A DNA stretch of 53,750 nt. Origin: Candidatus Thorarchaeota archaeon (GTDB lineage: Archaea; Asgardarchaeota; Thorarchaeia; Thorarchaeales; Thorarchaeaceae). Shown here piece after piece: positions 44,058-53,463 of the stretch (the first letter of the stretch is position 1; each line of letters begins with the position of its first letter). Both the position numbers and the translations under genes were made by a program. The notes under the pieces were generated by a model. That model ran no database searches. It had not been told where the DNA came from and saw nothing but the letters and a program-made list of their open reading frames with translations. The stretch covers positions 1 through 53,750 of the forward strand of contig JAEORO010000184.1 in the NCBI GenBank assembly GCA_016840855.1. The letters are read 5' to 3'.

Positions 44058-45122
44058 ATGGACCCTAGATTAGAAGAACACGCAAAAATCCTTGTTGAAT
44101 GGAGCACCGAGATCAAAAAAGGAGACATGGTTGGTATCCGCGCTAGCCCTGAATCTCATGAGTTTGTTATTGCGCTATACAAGAAGATTGCAGAGAAAGG
44201 TGCTATCCCCATCACATTGATGAACACAGATGAAATGGGCAAAGCCTTCTTTGATGGAGCAGATGAGGATACGCTCAATACTGCTCCAAAACACTTTGAA
44301 GCATTTCTTGAGAACATTGATGTTTTCATTGCTTTGAGATCGCCAAGCAACATTAAGGCACTGGCAAATGTTGACTCAAAGCGAGTGATTCAACGAAATG
44401 TCGCAATGAAGAGAGTACAAGAACTCTATCTCTCCAAAAGGTGGTGCTTGACTGTTCATCCCACATATGCCCTAGCTCAACAAGCAGATATGAGCATGGA
44501 AGAGTACCAAAACTTTGTCTATGACGCGACTCTTCTCGATTGGAAAGAGGAGAGTCAGATTCTAAACAAGATGAAGGAACATCTTGAACGCCATAATGAT
44601 ATTCGATACACGGGTCCAGAAACTGACCTTTATGCTTCAACTGAGGGAAGAGTCTGGATAGCTTCAGATGGTAAACACAATATGCCCAGTGGAGAGGTCT
44701 TCACAGCTCCTGTGGACAATTCTGTGGAGGGCAAGATTTACTTCGACATCCCATTCCTTCAACAAGGCAAGGTAATCGAAGGAGTTCATCTTACATTTGA
44801 AAAGGGTGAGGTCGTAGACTTTTCAGCTGAGAAAGCTGAAAAAACACTGAAGGAAATTATTGAGGTCGATGAAGGTTCTCGCCGACTTGGTGAAATGGCA
44901 ATTGGTACTAATAGAGGGATTAAGAAATACACACTGAACATGTTATTTGATGAGAAAATAGGCGACACCATTCATTGCGCTCTTGGTCAAGCTTACAAAG
45001 AGAACAACGGAACAAATGAGTCTGCAGTTCACGTCGATATGATCAAGACGATGCACGAAGGCGAGATAATCGCTGGTGATGAATTAATCTATTGTAAGGG
45101 AAAATATTTCTACGAAATGTAA
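44058..45122 (+). CDS. aminopeptidase, M29 family (first of a tandem pair)
   Basis: Metallo-aminopeptidase of the thermophilic AmpS/AmpT type that trims N-terminal residues from peptides. Family metal sites are visible: Glu in RRLGEMAIGTN, His in TIHCALGQAY, and His/Asp in AVHVDMIKTM. The N-terminal domain begins MDPRLEEHAKILVEWSTEIKKG. The start is ATG 44058, with GAGG upstream; TTG 44043 is in frame but not needed. The second copy follows 25 bases later and the two are alike along their whole length, so this is a duplication and an operon. Confidence 0.93.
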   Translation: MDPRLEEHAKILVEWSTEIKKGDMVGIRASPESHEFVIALYKKIAEKGAIPITLMNTDEMGKAFFDGADEDTLNTAPKHFEAFLENIDVFIALRSPSNIKALANVDSKRVIQRNVAMKRVQELYLSKRWCLTVHPTYALAQQADMSMEEYQNFVYDATLLDWKEESQILNKMKEHLERHNDIRYTGPETDLYASTEGRVWIASDGKHNMPSGEVFTAPVDNSVEGKIYFDIPFLQQGKVIEGVHLTFEKGEVVDFSAEKAEKTLKEIIEVDEGSRRLGEMAIGTNRGIKKYTLNMLFDEKIGDTIHCALGQAYKENNGTNESAVHVDMIKTMHEGEIIAGDELIYCKGKYFYEM

Positions 45123-45147
45123 AAAAAAACAGATGGAGATTGTAAAA

Positions 45148-46212
45148 ATGGATCCTAGAATAGTTGAACATGCGAAGATACTCGTTGATTACAGCACACA
45201 AGTAAAGAGAGGGGACAAGGTTGTTATTCAGGCCAATCCAGATGCCCACGACTTGGCTGTAGCTGTAGCACGCCAGGTAGCGAAAGCAGGCGGTAGTTTC
45301 ACGGTCACTATGATTAGTGAAGAAATTGAGCGAGCTAAGTATGATGGAGCAGACGACGAGACTCTGAAGGTTTTTCCGGATCATGTAATGGCAATGACAG
45401 AGAAAACAGATGTTCTCATTTCCCTGAGATCTCCTGTGAACACCAAGGCTATGGCTAATGTTGATCCAAAGAGGAGAATGATCACTGCAAAGACAACAAA
45501 ACCGATTTTCGATCTTATAAACACAAAGAGATGGGTATTGACAGTTCATCCATGTGCAACTCTTGCACAGCAGGGTAATATGAGTCTTGAAGAATACCGG
45601 GAGTTCGTCTATGGTGCCTGTCTTCATGATTGGGAGAAAGAAAGTAAAAACTTGTACAAGATGAAGGAACACCTTGAGAGTCATAAGAATATTAGATTCA
45701 TAGGTCCAGAAACTGACCTCTATGCATCAACTGAAGGCCGGCTCTGGGAAGCAGCAGATGGGAAGTTCAATATGCCAGATGGAGAAATTTTCACAGCACC
45801 CGTAGAAGACAGCGTAGAAGGAAAGATCTACTTCGATGTTCCTTTCCTCGAACTTGGCAAGGTTTTGGAAGGAGTTAGACTGACCTTTGAGAAGGGAGAA
45901 GTTGTTGATTATTCAGCAGAGAAAGAGGAATCAACTTTGAAACAGATTCTTGAGGTCGATGACGGTGCCCGTCGCCTAGGAGAGATGGCTATAGGCACAA
46001 ATCGAGGAATTAAACAATATACACTGAATATGCTATTCGACGAGAAAATAGGAGATACTGTTCACTGCGCATTGGGCATGGCTTATCCTGAGTGCAATGG
46101 TGTGAATGAAAGTGCCATACATGTTGACATGATTAAAACAATGCATGAGGGAGAAGTCACTGCTGGTGATGAGGTAATCTATTCAAGAGGTAAATACTTC
46201 TACGAAAAATAA
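45148..46212 (+). CDS. aminopeptidase, M29 family (second copy)
   Basis: Paralogue of the preceding gene, colinear throughout: MDPRIVEHAKILVDYSTQVKRG at the start, RRLGEMAIGTNRGIKQYTLN, TVHCALGMAY and AIHVDMIKTM as metal-binding segments, and RGKYFYEK at the end. All metal-site residues are kept in both copies, so both are probably active. Differences concentrate in the N-terminal domain and near the substrate cleft, which could mean different peptide preference. The start is ATG 45148, with GGAG nine bases upstream; ATG 45133 would add five residues. It ends two bases from the opposing SCP2-domain gene. Confidence 0.93.
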   Translation: MDPRIVEHAKILVDYSTQVKRGDKVVIQANPDAHDLAVAVARQVAKAGGSFTVTMISEEIERAKYDGADDETLKVFPDHVMAMTEKTDVLISLRSPVNTKAMANVDPKRRMITAKTTKPIFDLINTKRWVLTVHPCATLAQQGNMSLEEYREFVYGACLHDWEKESKNLYKMKEHLESHKNIRFIGPETDLYASTEGRLWEAADGKFNMPDGEIFTAPVEDSVEGKIYFDVPFLELGKVLEGVRLTFEKGEVVDYSAEKEESTLKQILEVDDGARRLGEMAIGTNRGIKQYTLNMLFDEKIGDTVHCALGMAYPECNGVNESAIHVDMIKTMHEGEVTAGDEVIYSRGKYFYEK

Positions 46213-46214
46213 TG

Positions 46215-46562
46215 TTATTTCATCAAAGCTTGCAGTTTGATTAAATCATTCATAGGACCTTTAGCTTTAACTTTTCCTGCCATGAATGCGCGCGTGGGAC
46301 CTAGGGTTCCATCAATAATCGCTATAATGGTCTCAGTTGTGGTTGTAATGACCATCTCAGCAGATTCATCAATACCATCATTAATGCTAGCAGTTCCCTC
46401 ATGGAATGTGATATAGCAGGCTGCGTCCTTATCATCTGTGAATTCAAGCTGGAGTGTCTTATTATAACTAGCAAAACGCTTCTTGTTTTTTGGGAGCTCA
46501 ATTTTCCCAACCATCTTTTCCAGTGATTCTCGCAATACCTGTTTGGTTGGCAAATTTTCCAC
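46215..46562 (-). CDS. SCP2 sterol-carrier-domain protein
   Basis: A single SCP2-like lipid-binding domain of 115 residues: LQLEFTDDKDAACYITFHEG, then ESAEMVITTTTETIIAIIDG, then TRAFMAGKVKAKGPMNDLIKL. This strand-and-final-helix pattern is diagnostic. It may bind a fatty acyl or isoprenoid ligand; ligand and partner are unknown. The start is GTG with AGGAG directly before it. Confidence 0.88.
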   Translation of the reverse strand: MENLPTKQVLRESLEKMVGKIELPKNKKRFASYNKTLQLEFTDDKDAACYITFHEGTASINDGIDESAEMVITTTTETIIAIIDGTLGPTRAFMAGKVKAKGPMNDLIKLQALMK

Positions 46563-46687
46563 TCCTAGAACTGATTGTTTTTAGTTTCATGTGCGACTTA
46601 AAAAATCTCTTGAGATAACCACTTTTGAAGAATCTTCGCTACCTTCATAACATTCATCGACGATATATCATTGGAAGCTATAATAGC

Positions 46688-47623
46688 ATGGACTCCATAG
46701 ACCGAATAATCATCGAGAAGCTCAAGCTCAATTGTAGAACTAATTTCCAAGACCTCTCAAAAATACTTGGCATCTCAAGCCATTCAATCAAGTCAAGGGT
46801 TGACAAACTGGTGGAGACGGGTATTATTGAGCGGTTTGTTGTCTATCTCAGTCCATTAATGACGAATGAGGATTCAGTGATTGCCATTCTTGAGTTTGAA
46901 TCAGAACAACACGAAAAACAGCTTCTAAGTCGCATAAGCAAGAATCCATCAATATCAAAAGTTTCTAGACTCATTGATGGGAGATACATTGTATTTGGAA
47001 TCTACTTTGACGCTGAGGAACTCTCTTCCCTCACTATGCAGCTAAGAAAGCTACCTGGAATAAGAACCGTCCATTTGCATTCTAGATTCTTGCATTACTG
47101 GGGCGGTAAGACAAACCTAGCAAACTCGCACCGCGAAATTTTAAGATGTTTAGTTATCAACCCTCGGATGACTATCATTGAAATATCCAAAAAAACTGGT
47201 TTGCCGTTTAATGAGATTAAAATGATTATTGATAAGATGAGAGAGAGTGAAACGGTTCTTCTCACTATCAGCACATCAGGTGATTTGGATGGAAGAGATA
47301 TTGAAGTACTTGCCAAGGTACAATGGAATGTTGGAAAAACGAGCAAGGAACAGGTGTTAACCTGGCTTCAAGGCAAATTTCTGTCGTCCTACCTTGGTGA
47401 ATATGTTTCTGCAACAGAACCAACGCTTTTTTTCAATTTCTCAGTAACTCATGTACAAGAAGTAGATGTTTTCATGCAGAAAGTAATAGATTCAGGGTTA
47501 GTCACACATGTTGAACCAATGATTATGTATCCTCGAACCACATTTTCTGATCCACGTCATCGGAGAGTCATTGCAATGCTTGAGGAAACAGGCTTCAGTC
47601 CGCAGGATGGACCTTTCTCATGA
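46688..47623 (+). CDS. Lrp/AsnC-type transcription regulator with two helix-turn-helix domains
   Basis: The N-terminal AsnC-type HTH (residues about 1-60) reads DSIDRIIIEKLKLNCRTNFQ, then ISSHSIKSRVDKLVETGII. A middle region is followed by a second HTH at about 145-200 with MTIIEISKKTGLPFNEIKMI. The C-terminal part is beta-alpha and may be a degenerate ligand domain. At 311 residues it is twice the usual Lrp size, matching archaeal double-HTH Lrp-like proteins. I use ATG 46688, where the HTH begins; the frame runs up to 46625. It may regulate the nearby peptidases or transporter, but there is no direct evidence. Confidence 0.85.
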   Translation: MDSIDRIIIEKLKLNCRTNFQDLSKILGISSHSIKSRVDKLVETGIIERFVVYLSPLMTNEDSVIAILEFESEQHEKQLLSRISKNPSISKVSRLIDGRYIVFGIYFDAEELSSLTMQLRKLPGIRTVHLHSRFLHYWGGKTNLANSHREILRCLVINPRMTIIEISKKTGLPFNEIKMIIDKMRESETVLLTISTSGDLDGRDIEVLAKVQWNVGKTSKEQVLTWLQGKFLSSYLGEYVSATEPTLFFNFSVTHVQEVDVFMQKVIDSGLVTHVEPMIMYPRTTFSDPRHRRVIAMLEETGFSPQDGPFS

Positions 47624-47664
47624 CTTAGCAGAAACAGAATTGAAGGAATTCGCATGTGAGGGGG

Positions 47665-47692
47665 GGAGTGACAAGAGTAGTCTCGTCACTCC
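47665..47692. terminator. bidirectional stem-loop between convergent genes
   Basis: GGAGTGAC (47665-47672) and GTCACTCC (47685-47692) form an 8-pair stem, extended by an inner GAG/CTC. It lies between the Lrp-like gene (ends 47623) and the MFS gene (ends 47686) and overlaps the last bases of the latter, so it could end transcription in both directions. Confidence 0.65.
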
Positions 47693-49203
47693 GGGCTCAA
47701 AACAACTTGCTCAACTTCATCGGCAAGCTCTTCTAGAAGCTCTTCAGCTTTAGAAGCGTCATCTGGTTCCCTTGCTAGAGATTCAGCAGTATCTTGGGGG
47801 ATTTCCCTTGGAATCACAGGTTTCTCTAGAGATAGAGCATACCTGATAATTAGAACACCTACTAGCGAAATAAAAGCGCAAATTATGAGAGTAGCAGGGA
47901 ATCCTATTATTGGAATCAACCATCCAAATACAACAATTTGCGGTGTTGCTAGAATCATGAGGATAGTTGGTTCGAGAGAGTAGAGAGAATTTCTATTACG
48001 ATCAGGAATTGCATCCAAGACCTGTCTTTGAGTCAATATATCTGCAAATCCTCCAAAGAACATTGTGCAAGTGAAGAGAGAAAAGAGGAAGACTATTGGA
48101 AATACATGCTGAAGAGGCAATTCAATGAGGACAATTGATGTAAATGGCAGAAATATAGTAGCCATTGCTGCAGCATCTTGGACAGGAGGGAAGAAGAACA
48201 TCATGGTGGCGAGTAGAATATAGAAAGCGAAACCGCACGCTTGTAATAACCGAAACCGAGGAATCCACTTTCGAGGTTCAAACCTTTGAGACCAGATTCC
48301 AGATCGCTCATTAGCTGCAACTCCAGGGAGGAATGCAAGTGTGCGGTATGAAGCAACCGCCACATCTGTAATGAGATAGCTGAAATACAGTGGGAAGAGG
48401 ATTAGTTCGCCCCACACCATAATTGTACTTGTTGTTAACATTGAGCCAATAACAAGATACTTGACAAAAGGAGTATGCCAGAGATAGCTGACACCCTCTT
48501 TCAAGAGAGCTGTGTATTGACTCATTGAAAGTCGTTCATCTCTCATTGCTTCTACTTCAGGAAAGTCACGGATGTAACGCAGGACTAGCATTGCAAAGAA
48601 AACAGCACCGATTGCCTCCAACTGGAACACGAAAGGTCTGTTGAAGACAGTTGCTAGTATACTCCCAGGTATCAGTGCCGCTGTTGCAGCAATCTGGGAA
48701 ATCATTCCCATTCTGCCCCAAAAGACACCATATTGCTTCCTCTCAGTATCATGAGGCATTGCTACGCGATAATTGTTATCGAACCAAGCGCCCCACGCTC
48801 CACTTATCTGAGATTGAGCAATCCCCTGAATCAAGTATATTATTGCAAGGTAGTAGAAGGGAGTCTCAGCAGTCACGAACGACACCATGAAGAAGACGAC
48901 TGCATACAACGAATTCCCAATGGCAATGACATACCTTTGACCTATTGCATCTCCAAGGGCTCCACTCGGATAATCGAGTAGAGTTTGAGTAATCATCTGT
49001 ATTGCGAGTAATATCCCCAGTAATCCAAGTCCCGCAATGAAATCTCCACCACCTAGAGCTTCTGCAACAAAGATTGTGTAGAATGTAGTACTGAGAGTGA
49101 AGATAATATTCGCTGTAGGAAGAAGTATCATCAGTACTCTGCCTAAGTGGAGTGCTTTTGTGTCGGCTGCTGTAAAGCCCATGAAGCTGGATGTCCTACT
49201 CAT
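47686..49203 (-). CDS. MFS transporter
   Basis: About twelve transmembrane helices in 505 residues. The loop between helices 2 and 3 reads LDYPSGALGDAIGQRY, matching the MFS G-x3-D-x2-G-R signature. The C-terminal cytoplasmic tail is acidic (EELLEELADEVEQ). Substrate is unknown; drug or metabolite efflux is the default guess. It is transcribed towards the Lrp-like gene, with a shared stem-loop between them. Confidence 0.9.
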   Translation of the reverse strand: MSRTSSFMGFTAADTKALHLGRVLMILLPTANIIFTLSTTFYTIFVAEALGGGDFIAGLGLLGILLAIQMITQTLLDYPSGALGDAIGQRYVIAIGNSLYAVVFFMVSFVTAETPFYYLAIIYLIQGIAQSQISGAWGAWFDNNYRVAMPHDTERKQYGVFWGRMGMISQIAATAALIPGSILATVFNRPFVFQLEAIGAVFFAMLVLRYIRDFPEVEAMRDERLSMSQYTALLKEGVSYLWHTPFVKYLVIGSMLTTSTIMVWGELILFPLYFSYLITDVAVASYRTLAFLPGVAANERSGIWSQRFEPRKWIPRFRLLQACGFAFYILLATMMFFFPPVQDAAAMATIFLPFTSIVLIELPLQHVFPIVFLFSLFTCTMFFGGFADILTQRQVLDAIPDRNRNSLYSLEPTILMILATPQIVVFGWLIPIIGFPATLIICAFISLVGVLIIRYALSLEKPVIPREIPQDTAESLAREPDDASKAEELLEELADEVEQVVLSPE

Positions 49204-49379
49204 CGGTGCCTATCCCCTTCTTCAACACTATAATAACTATCGTAATTGCGTAAGATATCAGCATATAATAGAAAGGCACAAGAGGGGGACACAGGATGAG
49301 GTCGCATCTTGTGACTTTTTTCTTAATAGCGTTAAGTAGAGGAAATTATTTTTCAATAGATGAAGCATCAGTATTCGTT

Positions 49380-50117
49380 ATGACGGACACTTTTGGTAGA
49401 ATTATGAAGGACTCACTTGAAGGAAAAGACTCTAGCTACATCATTGAGAGAGATGATGGGTTTATTCGACATACATCTGGAGAATCTTATGTCAAACCGT
49501 ATGAGGAGTGGAACGAGATAGAGAGGAAGGCTATGAAATACGTCAAAGGTCCCGTCTTAGATGTGGGATGTGGAGTAGCGCGTGTAGGTGACTACGTTAC
49601 AAGTAAGGGACTCGAGTATTATGGTGTGGACCTATCGCCTTTGGCTGTCGAATTGTGTCGCAAGCGAGGACACAAGAATGTCTATCTCATGTCAGCTGAT
49701 GATATCCAGCTGGATCGTTCAGACTTTAAGACTGTCGTTCTCTTTGGAAACAACTTTGGTATCATGGGTCAACCTGAAGGTGTAATCAGAATGCTCAAGG
49801 GATTTCATCAGATCACTGTAGATGATGCTATAGTTCTCGCAGGATCACTTGATCCATCTAAAACTGATGATGAAATGCATCTTGCATATCATGCTAAAAA
49901 CAGAGCAGAGGGAAAACCAATAGGGCTTGTAAAGTTGAGAAACAAGTACAAGGGAGATGTTGATGATTGGTGGTATCTACTTCTCTGTGGCAAGGAGCTG
50001 ATGTCAGAGCTTGCAAAGAAAGCTGGTTGGTACTTGGACAGGGTAATTGGTGGACCAACTCATCGAAGACCTTTGGAGCAGTATAATGTCGGTGTATTAA
50101 AGAAAAAAAGTGAATGA
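49380..50117 (+). CDS. class I SAM-dependent methyltransferase
   Basis: Rossmann methyltransferase. Motif I is VLDVGCGVARVGDYV, then the acidic residue ends strand 2 in EYYGVDLSPLAVELCRKRGH, and a motif-III-like VVLFGNNFGIMGQPEG follows. The last part carries a small substrate-binding cap. About 245 residues. I use ATG 49380; the frame is open to 49296, but those residues are hydrophobic and unlike the family. Acceptor is unknown. Confidence 0.88.
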   Translation: MTDTFGRIMKDSLEGKDSSYIIERDDGFIRHTSGESYVKPYEEWNEIERKAMKYVKGPVLDVGCGVARVGDYVTSKGLEYYGVDLSPLAVELCRKRGHKNVYLMSADDIQLDRSDFKTVVLFGNNFGIMGQPEGVIRMLKGFHQITVDDAIVLAGSLDPSKTDDEMHLAYHAKNRAEGKPIGLVKLRNKYKGDVDDWWYLLLCGKELMSELAKKAGWYLDRVIGGPTHRRPLEQYNVGVLKKKSE

Positions 50118-50192
50118 AACTACTGAGGATGATTAATGTCAATAGTGAGGTTGTTTCGTGTACATAACTTCATTATGGATAGTTAATTGAAA

Positions 50193-50212
50193 TAGATGTC
50201 ATCACGCATCTA
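50193..50212. terminator. small inverted repeat between convergent genes
   Basis: TAGATG (50193-50198) and CATCTA (50207-50212) are perfect 6-base arms, 8 bases apart, between the methyltransferase stop and the stop of the small gene on the other strand. It may act as a terminator for both. Confidence 0.4.
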
Positions 50213-50224
50213 TAGTCCAGAGGA

Positions 50225-50524
50225 TTATTTCCGCTTCAAGTTCAGGAATTTGCCATCTTTCACTTGAGCAAGGTACTTTCGTCCTTGCATGACCCACATT
50301 ATCTGATGACCTTCCTGAGCGAGTTTTGCCCATCGAGAGTCTTTACGGGGATTCTGTTCAATGTAGGTATAGCCATCTTTCTCGACAAGTCGCACTTTGC
50401 TTTTAGAGGTCTTCACTATCGGAAAAATTTCACCCTCTATCTCAACCTCGTCCAAACCATCAAATATCGCATTATATATTCTGCTCGCCACAGTTTCAAT
50501 TCTGTCAATATCTTCTTCTGACAT
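50225..50524 (-). CDS. small basic protein of unknown function
   Basis: A protein of 99 residues, not recognised. It is helical at the start (EEDIDRIETVASRIYNAIFDG), then beta-rich and basic, with GYTYIEQNPRKDSRWAKLAQEGHQIMWVMQGRKY. No membrane segment or Cys. Composition and length suggest a real folded protein and not a chance frame. It is convergent with the methyltransferase gene. Confidence 0.65.
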   Translation of the reverse strand: MSEEDIDRIETVASRIYNAIFDGLDEVEIEGEIFPIVKTSKSKVRLVEKDGYTYIEQNPRKDSRWAKLAQEGHQIMWVMQGRKYLAQVKDGKFLNLKRK

Positions 50525-50655
50525 CTTCGTTCAATAGTACAAGGAACTTAGCTGCTTTAGTCTTTGGGAATCAATTGTTGTGTGAAATATTTGCTTTTTC
50601 AGAAACTGCGACATTAAGCATTAGAGAGATAAAGGCTAATCTCAGACAAAGAGGT

Positions 50656-51255
50656 ATGACTCTCGAACGTCTTTCCAAACAAATTGATTTCATTATTGAA
50701 ATTGATAAACTCAAGCAGGTGATTCGACAAACAGCACTCACTGATGCCACGAGGCAAGAGAATATTGCAGAGCACTCATGGCATATCTCATTGATGGCTC
50801 TACTCCTAGCAGAATTCTCTGAGAGTGCAATAAATGTATTAAGGGTACTCAAAATGCTCTTAATTCACGATTTGGTTGAGATTGATGCAGGGGACACCTT
50901 TCTGTATGATGAGAACAAAAATAATGACAAATCAGAGAGAGAGAAAAAAGCTGCTGAACGGATATTTGGTCTGCTTCCTAACGACCAAGCAGCCGCGTAT
51001 ATTTCTCTTTGGAGAGAATTCGAAGAGGGAGTTACACCCGAGTCAAAATTCGCAAAAGCTGTGGATGCAATGCACCCTGTATTGCTGTGTTATTCTAACC
51101 AAGGTTGGTCTTGGAAGAAACATAATCTCAGTATATCAACTGTAATTGAAAAGAAGACGCATATTCGTGATGGTTCAAAAGAACTTTGGAAATTCACTGA
51201 AGAGCTCCTCCACCGTGCAAATGAGTTAGGCTATTTCCCACTAAAAAGTGAATAA
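50656..51255 (+). CDS. HD-domain nucleotidase, HDDC2/YfbR-like
   Basis: Metal-dependent phosphohydrolase that probably removes phosphate from (deoxy)nucleoside 5'-monophosphates. Key residues are H40 in ENIAEHSWH, H71/D72 in LIHDLVEIDAGD, and D137 in KAVDAMHPV, matching the HD signature. E75 and D77 complete the conserved loop. Length 199 residues is right for HDDC2. I use ATG 50656, where family homology begins; the frame continues upstream to TTG 50575. It has its own promoter region and is not part of an evident operon. Confidence 0.88.
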   Translation: MTLERLSKQIDFIIEIDKLKQVIRQTALTDATRQENIAEHSWHISLMALLLAEFSESAINVLRVLKMLLIHDLVEIDAGDTFLYDENKNNDKSEREKKAAERIFGLLPNDQAAAYISLWREFEEGVTPESKFAKAVDAMHPVLLCYSNQGWSWKKHNLSISTVIEKKTHIRDGSKELWKFTEELLHRANELGYFPLKSE

Positions 51256-51301
51256 ATTAAGGATCCATGAAGATTGAGTATGCTAGACATAATCAATCTT
51301 A

Positions 51302-51323
51302 GTTCGAACATGTTCGTTACGAA
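51302..51323. promoter_or_regulatory. overlapping palindromes upstream of the EamA gene
   Basis: GTTCGAAC (51302-51309), GAACATGTTC (51306-51315) and TTCG/CGAA around TTA (51313-51323) overlap, giving three dyads built of the same TTCG/CGAA half-sites. They lie about 55-77 bases before the EamA start and may be a regulator site or an overlapping dimer array. Confidence 0.5.
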
Positions 51324-51378
51324 ACATTACCACCTCAGTTAGCTTTTTGTTCTAGTCAAATTCCTGCTACTGCAACAT

Positions 51379-52281
51379 ATGCAAATATCCTTTGACTTAC
51401 TCATCGGAAGTGCCATTAGCCTAGTTGCTGCTTTTCTGTGGGCAATAGCAATTAATGTATACAAATCTCAAAGCAAAGAAGCAACTCCACTTGCTATCAC
51501 AGCTATGAAAATGTGGCTATCGCTGGTTGTAATGGCAGTTCTAGTCATTGTACCATTTCGAGTGACACCATTCTACATGCCTCCTGATTCAATAGTATAT
51601 CTAGCATCTTCTGTAACAATTGGGTTGGTGTTTGGAGACATTGCGTATCTGACATCACAAGAAAGAATTGGAGTATCTTACGCATATCCAATTGCAACTA
51701 CATACCCAATTGTAACCTACATTATTGCGATATTTATTGTTGGAGAGGAAATTCTCGTAACACGCTTTCTAGGTATTATTTTAGCAGTTGCAGGTGTGAT
51801 GTTGATATCTCGAGAACAAGCGGTCAGCAACAATAGAAATAGACTAAAGACTTTTGATAAAGTAGGAATAGTTCTAGCAATCATTACAATTCTTTGCTGG
51901 TCAGTTGGAAGTGTCTTGCTTCAACTTGGTGTTGAAAATGTTGATCCAATTGATGCCAACTTTGTACGAATGCTCTTTGGCTCTGGTATCATAGTACCAA
52001 TTTTTCTAGGAGCAATTCATAATGGAATGTCGAAACCAACCAGACGTGCCACGAAGATAATTCTTGCTGCAGCCTTTTTTGGTATGGCTATAGGATCTTT
52101 GCTATATACATATGCAGTGAAGTTGGTTGGAGCCACAATTGCAGCTGTTTTGGGCTCAGTTTCACCTCTATTCGCATTACCAATATCAATACTATTTCTC
52201 AAAGAGGATTATTCAAACAAATCAATTCTAGGTGTAGTATTAACTGTCGTTGGAGTCGTGCTTGTTGTACTAGCAGTTTAA
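51379..52281 (+). CDS. EamA/DMT-type metabolite exporter
   Basis: About ten transmembrane helices as two EamA repeats. Features are YAYPIATTYPIVTYIIAIFIVGE in the first repeat and GATIAAVLGSVSPLFALPISILFLKED in the second, where the Pro-rich segments before the last helices are typical. At 300 residues it is a full-length member. Substrate is unknown. The stop lies three bases from the corA stop. Confidence 0.9.
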   Translation: MQISFDLLIGSAISLVAAFLWAIAINVYKSQSKEATPLAITAMKMWLSLVVMAVLVIVPFRVTPFYMPPDSIVYLASSVTIGLVFGDIAYLTSQERIGVSYAYPIATTYPIVTYIIAIFIVGEEILVTRFLGIILAVAGVMLISREQAVSNNRNRLKTFDKVGIVLAIITILCWSVGSVLLQLGVENVDPIDANFVRMLFGSGIIVPIFLGAIHNGMSKPTRRATKIILAAAFFGMAIGSLLYTYAVKLVGATIAAVLGSVSPLFALPISILFLKEDYSNKSILGVVLTVVGVVLVVLAV

Positions 52282-52284
52282 CCT

Positions 52285-53349
52285 TCAAATCCAATCAATT
52301 CTTTTGAAATACAAAACAAGAGTCAGAGATACTACTACCATTGCCGCGATAAAAATCGGATATCCAAATGTACCTAGTATTTCAATCTCAGGAATCCAGT
52401 GCCAGTTCATACCATAGATACTTGCCATAAGTGTAAGAGGAATGAATATTGTTGACACGACCGTTAGGACCTTCATGACATTATTCATCTTGTTACTTAC
52501 GCTTGAAAGATAAATATCAAGCATTCCAGTAATTGATTCTCGATAAGTTTCTACAACATCAGTCACGCGAATAACATGGTCATAGAGGTCTCGCAGAAAG
52601 ATTCCCATATCAGGATCCACAAACGAACGAGCATCTCGCTGCATCTTTAGAACAACTTCACGTAAAGGCCAAATATGTCTTCTAAACGACAGAAGATCCC
52701 TCTTTATTTTGTAGATTCGATTGAGCATGTCTGTAGTTGCTTGTACTATTAGTTCGTCTTCAATATCTTCAATGAGATCGCCAATCCGTTCTAGCACAAC
52801 GAAATATTTGTCAACTAATAGATCGAGGATTGTGTAAGCTAAATAGTCAGGACCACCAGAACGTATCTGACTTCCTGGATGTCGTGCTCGTTCCCGAATT
52901 GACTCGAAAAGATCATTAGATGACTCTTGAAATGACAAAACAAAGTTCTTGCCAAACGCAATTGATACTTGTTCAGAATGAAGCTTTCCGATTTCTTGAT
53001 GCAAATCATACCCACGCATAACAATGTAGATACTCTTTGGCATGATCTCTAATTTAGGTCGTTGGCCAACACTTGGTATGTCTTCAATTATTAGTGGATG
53101 TAATTTATAATATTTACAGACCTTTTCAACTATCTCAACATCATGAACCCCTCTCACGTGAACCCATTTTGTTATGTTCGAGTCGATTGGAGGACTACAA
53201 TCATCTATTGAGTCAGCTATGTACTCTCTCATTTGACCTTTTGATAATTCCATGATGTTAATGGTAACTTTCTCAGTACGTTCAATCCCGGTATGAACAA
53301 CAGTCCCTGGAGGAAGACCCACTTTTTCAGCCATATCGTCTTGACTCAT
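52285..53349 (-). CDS. corA: CorA-type magnesium/divalent cation channel
   Basis: A pentameric Mg2+ (Co2+, Ni2+) channel. The large N-terminal cytoplasmic alpha/beta domain includes RPKLEIMPKSIYIVMRGYD. A long stalk helix leads to two C-terminal membrane helices. The YGMN signature at the channel mouth is intact (SIYGMNWHW), and the loop between helices is acidic. At 354 residues it is complete. Regulation cannot be read from sequence; no M-box or other riboswitch is recognised upstream. Confidence 0.95.
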   Translation of the reverse strand: MSQDDMAEKVGLPPGTVVHTGIERTEKVTINIMELSKGQMREYIADSIDDCSPPIDSNITKWVHVRGVHDVEIVEKVCKYYKLHPLIIEDIPSVGQRPKLEIMPKSIYIVMRGYDLHQEIGKLHSEQVSIAFGKNFVLSFQESSNDLFESIRERARHPGSQIRSGGPDYLAYTILDLLVDKYFVVLERIGDLIEDIEDELIVQATTDMLNRIYKIKRDLLSFRRHIWPLREVVLKMQRDARSFVDPDMGIFLRDLYDHVIRVTDVVETYRESITGMLDIYLSSVSNKMNNVMKVLTVVSTIFIPLTLMASIYGMNWHWIPEIEILGTFGYPIFIAAMVVVSLTLVLYFKRIDWI

Positions 53350-53463
53350 TAGGACTCACTTGAATGGTCAAGTCGTGGGCATATTAGAAAGTGAGGAATA
53401 TTCGGATATGATGTATAAGAAAGAAGCCTAGACTTCATTAAGTATTAAGTTACTACTTTGAGC

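Noticed and set aside
45043..45684. Minus-strand open frame of 213 codons across the junction of the two aminopeptidases
   Set aside because: It covers the ends of two clear M29 genes and yields Cys/His/Leu-rich sequence without a family.
49296..49379. N-terminal extension of the methyltransferase
   Set aside because: The added 28 residues are hydrophobic and unlike family members, and a good ATG lies at 49380.
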